The position numbers were made by a program, and so were the translations under genes. DNA of 64,000 nt, taken from positions 626,501 through 690,500 of the forward strand of contig JANCIK010000005.1 in the NCBI GenBank assembly GCA_028532985.1, read 5' to 3'. The notes under the pieces were generated by a model. That model did not search any database and was not told the DNA's origin. It saw only the letters and a program-made list of their open reading frames with translations. This DNA is from Stropharia rugosoannulata. Its lineage: Eukaryota; Basidiomycota; Agaricomycetes; Agaricales; Strophariaceae. Shown here piece by piece: positions 61,081-64,000 of the stretch (its first letter is position 1; the number at the start of each line of letters is the position of its first letter).

Positions 61081-62347
61081 ATGTCGAGCACTCAGAAAGC
61101 ACTTTTGCTCCCCAAGAAACATGGCGAATTCATCGTCCAGGACATTCCCATCACCAAGGTCCAAAAAGGGCATGTCTTAGTCAAAGTTCTCTCGGCGGCT
61201 CTCAATCCCGTGGATTGGAAAATCCAGAAGCTTGGCTTTAATTTCACGGTTTACCCTATGATTGTGGGGTACGACTTTGCCGGAGAAGTCGTCGAGGTCA
61301 GCGAGGAAGTAAATGACTTTACCGTAGGGGAGAAAGTGTACGTCTTACATGCATATTGTGCATAAATGATCTAGTGCATGTCTTAATCCCGCGTTCGTTT
61401 AACAGATTCGGGCAAACGCCAATGGAGCCGCTGTCTGGCACGTTCCAACAATACATTTCTGTCTCTGCCTCACTCACTACTAAGGTATGTTTATTACTCT
61501 TTTCTTTCAAACCAAAGCTCAATAGATTCAAGGTTCCATCGAATATTACACTTGACGAGGCAGCTACTATTCCTGTCGGACTTACATGTGTATACGTCGG
61601 GCTATACAATGAGGAGCCCCATGGGTTTGGATTTGTCCCTCCTGTAGGAGGAGGTCGAGGCAAATACTCTGGAGTACCTCTCCTTGTCGTGGGAGGGTCT
61701 AGCGCGGTCGGACAACAAGGTACACAAAAATTACATCAGTATCTGTATACAAGACTAATTCAAGACATATAAACTACTACAGTTCTTCAGCTTGCTCGCC
61801 TTTCTGGGTTTTCTCCGATAATTACCACGGCTAGCGTTAGGAACGCGGATGCACTCAAGTCTCTCGGTGCCACAGTTATCATAGATCGTACACTCGAGAA
61901 CAGCGCCTTGGTTGCTGAAGTGAAGAAACACACCGGGGGTAAACCTCTGCAATACGTATATGACGCAATTTCGTTGGAGGAAACGCAGAAACTCAGCCTT
62001 GACATTCTCGCTGCTGGGGGCAAGCTCGTGTTGACACTGGGGCCCCTCGTAACCGCTACGGCGCAAAAGAAAATCCTTAACCCGTTCGGAGCCATCGCAC
62101 AGGAGTACAACGCTCACTTGCTAAAGCCATTGTATCACGACTACCTATTTGGCCTGGTGGAGAAGGGCGACATAAAAGTGAGCTTTCATTTGACTCCATT
62201 TTCCAGGGCTTAGCTCAGTCGTTATCTTTGTAGCCAAACAAAGTCGAGGTTCTGCCAGGCGGGCTCGCAGGCATTCCTGCTGGGTTGGCTAAACTGGAAG
62301 CCGATAAAGTATCTGGGACGAAGCTTGTTGCCCATCCCCAGGAATAA
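61081..62347 (+). CDS. Zinc-independent MDR oxidoreductase (quinone/enoyl reductase-like)
   Basis: Exons 61081-61337, 61406-61484, 61533-61719, 61783-62177 and 62234-62347 give 343 residues. The GroES-like half has LVKVLSAALNPVDWKIQ and GYDFAGEVVEV. The Rossmann half has the dinucleotide-binding loop VVGGSSAVGQQ, followed by ASVRNADALKSLGA and YDAISLEETQ. The four structural-zinc cysteines and the catalytic-zinc ligands of alcohol dehydrogenases are absent, so this belongs with the NAD(P)H-dependent enoyl or quinone reductases common in fungi. Such enzymes reduce activated double bonds, and some act in secondary metabolism, but no pathway genes flank it here. The length is normal and the frame is intact. 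Confidence 0.88.
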
Positions 62348-63452
62348 ATTGGCAAACGGAGTGTATTAATAGATAAATTTGTACATTAGCTAAGGTGTAA
62401 TTGGACTGGAGTCAGGGAGAGCGAACTGCTTGCCTTGAACAATGATTAATCTAGGACTCTAACTAGAGTCTAGCCGAAAACTGCCGAAAACTGCAAAGCA
62501 GCGGCCTTGCTGCTTTGCAATTCGCGCTCGCTGCTCTGACTCTTAGGACTTTTTGCCTGCACAAAGTATGCCATGAGACCTCGCTGCACTCAGCAGAAAA
62601 AAACGGAGCCGATCTTGATTCTTGACTGCCTCGCTCCGCTCGACCAAAGAACCTTGGCCGAATCGCAAAATATCAGCAAGCAGAAGTTCAGCAGTAAACT
62701 ACGTTGCAGCTTTTGTCGGAAATCTAAAAGTAGCATGATCATGGCGTGCCCTGTTCAGGGATATGTTTCCCATGATCAGGCTCATGACCAGACTAGCTGG
62801 CTATGATCACGATGGACCTTATCTCATCATGCCAAGCCTCGCCTGTATAGTGCCAGGGCTTATGTATATGATATAGCACTATGTTCACGGAGGCAAACTA
62901 TTATTAACATACCCGTCATTGACAACGGTTCTAATAATAACATGTCATTAGGGTAATTGTCGAGTGTGAGTTAAATATAATGTAAATAATGAGTGATTTC
63001 TGTGAGCATTTGCTGTTGGAATTTACCATAGCTATTACTAATGCTACTGTGTTATCTGATTACAATGTCAATGAGTAAATCACATCGACACAGAATTAAG
63101 AATAGACACGGATTTACAGAGGTTTTTGTGTTAGGTATTAGAACAGTAGAAGTCCTACTAGGAAGCCCACCATAGACGATATGTCGCCGAGGAGTGGATT
63201 TACTGTTGAATTAAGGGAGTTTATGTGGACATTCTTAAATTCTGGCCATTGAAAGTGCTTACACAGTAGTTCCACAATGGTTTTCTGCCCGCATGTAGTC
63301 CGCCGTAGCACGGAATTTTAGTAGCCCAAATACAGAAACGGCTGTGTTGCGGACCTAAGATTTGTATATAAGATAAGTGAGGTGCAAGAAAGAGAAACAT
63401 TGCTCCATCCTTTCCAATTAATCTCGCAAGATTTCAGAATATCATTTCCACA
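62348..63452. other. Spacer with short hairpin and TATA box of the edge gene
   Basis: An 11-base inverted repeat (tgcaaagcagc and gctgctttgca) surrounds a 6-base loop at about 62491-62518. A TATATAA at 63365-63371 precedes the start at 63453 by 82 bases. No gene is seen between. Confidence 0.45.
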
Positions 63453-64000
63453 ATGACCTCTCGCATTCCATCCATCGAAGTTCCTTGTCGTTTCTGTGGG
63501 GAACTATTCAAGGCACGAGGTGTTGCATCACATGAAAAACGATACTGCAATAAGCGCCCCCGAGATGAATCCGAACAGACTGCAATACGCCTCAATATGC
63601 AGCACGACAACCAAACATTCGAGCTAGTGCATGATGCCGTGCAAGCAGGTAAGTTATATCTTTTTAAATGTTACACGAGGCAAGCTCTAATGTGCTAATT
63701 AATATTATGTAGAGGAATATGCAGCTTTCAATATAAATTGTTCACCATCTCAGCCGGTGCCCATGTATGAAATAGAATCCAAGCACATCGCAGATAAATG
63801 TTAGTATTTTGTCAATTCAGATTGAGAAACTACAAAACTCTAATAACATATTATTTAATGGACCTAAGTAGATGAAAATATGACTATCGACTCCCAGTCA
63901 AGAGGACCAGATAGTCCAACAATGACATTTCAGCTAGAAGCACCAGGAGCCTCCGAAACAAATGAGGACAATGGCATATTAAACTCATCCGAATCCGAAG
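63453..64000 (+). CDS. N-terminus of an unknown protein with a small zinc-binding motif, cut by the right edge
   Basis: Exons 63453-63648, 63713-63799 and 63872 to the edge read in one frame. The start has CRFCGELF, then ASHEKRYC, a C-x2-C-x11-H-x4-C pattern typical of a small zinc finger. A Glu/Asp/Ser-rich stretch follows (TIDSQSRGPDSP, ETNEDNG). Similar starts occur in agaricomycete proteins, some linked to transposable elements, but too little is present to decide. The rest lies outside the window. Confidence 0.6.

Overview
This window is nuclear DNA of a filamentous basidiomycete, most likely an Agaricomycete. The evidence is dense genes with many introns of about 50 bases and GT-AG borders, a fungal-type SLATT (SMODS/SLOG-associated two-TM) family, a fungal multi-exon XRN1, and long microsatellite-rich spacers. 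There are no bacterial-style operons, CRISPR arrays, rRNA genes or convincing tRNA genes. All exon models were made by eye from reading-frame continuity and splice borders.

Layout. (1) 1-7990: a local gene family. A C-terminal tail is cut by the left edge, a decayed tail copy follows (1530-2712), and then the full-length family member, gene A (3202-7681). (2) 7990-16951: mostly no recognisable gene, except a small G-domain NTPase gene (12599-13966) and an element of about 0.9 kb with perfect 27-bp terminal inverted repeats (15245-16164). (3) 16952-24356, minus strand: a 10-exon galactose mutarotase and a three-repeat Myb protein, set in a microsatellite-rich region running to about 28.5 kb. 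(4) 30204-33127: a small hypothetical gene divergent from GMP synthase (GUA1). (5) 33128-39577: a spacer with a perfect hairpin and a decayed copy of the XRN1 5' end, then a zinc-finger gene. (6) 41576-45742, minus strand: gene B and its own tail remnant, an inverted duplicate of the 1530-6115 block. (7) 45992-51554: XRN1 in 19 exons. (8) 52041-58902: three tandem SLATT two-TM proteins with matching 3' exon structures. (9) 59404-62347: a phi-like glutathione S-transferase and a zinc-independent MDR oxidoreductase. (10) 63453 to the right edge: the start of a gene with a small zinc-binding N-terminus.

Housekeeping genes (GUA1, XRN1, mutarotase, GST, MDR) alternate with lineage-specific, duplicating genes: the A/B family, the SLATT trio and the G-domain NTPase. 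SLATT domains are predicted membrane effectors in prokaryotic conflict systems, so the trio is the best candidate here for an undescribed system. A role in fungal self/non-self recognition or defence is inference only. The A/B duplication, the XRN1 5' fragment and the tail copies show repeated local rearrangement.
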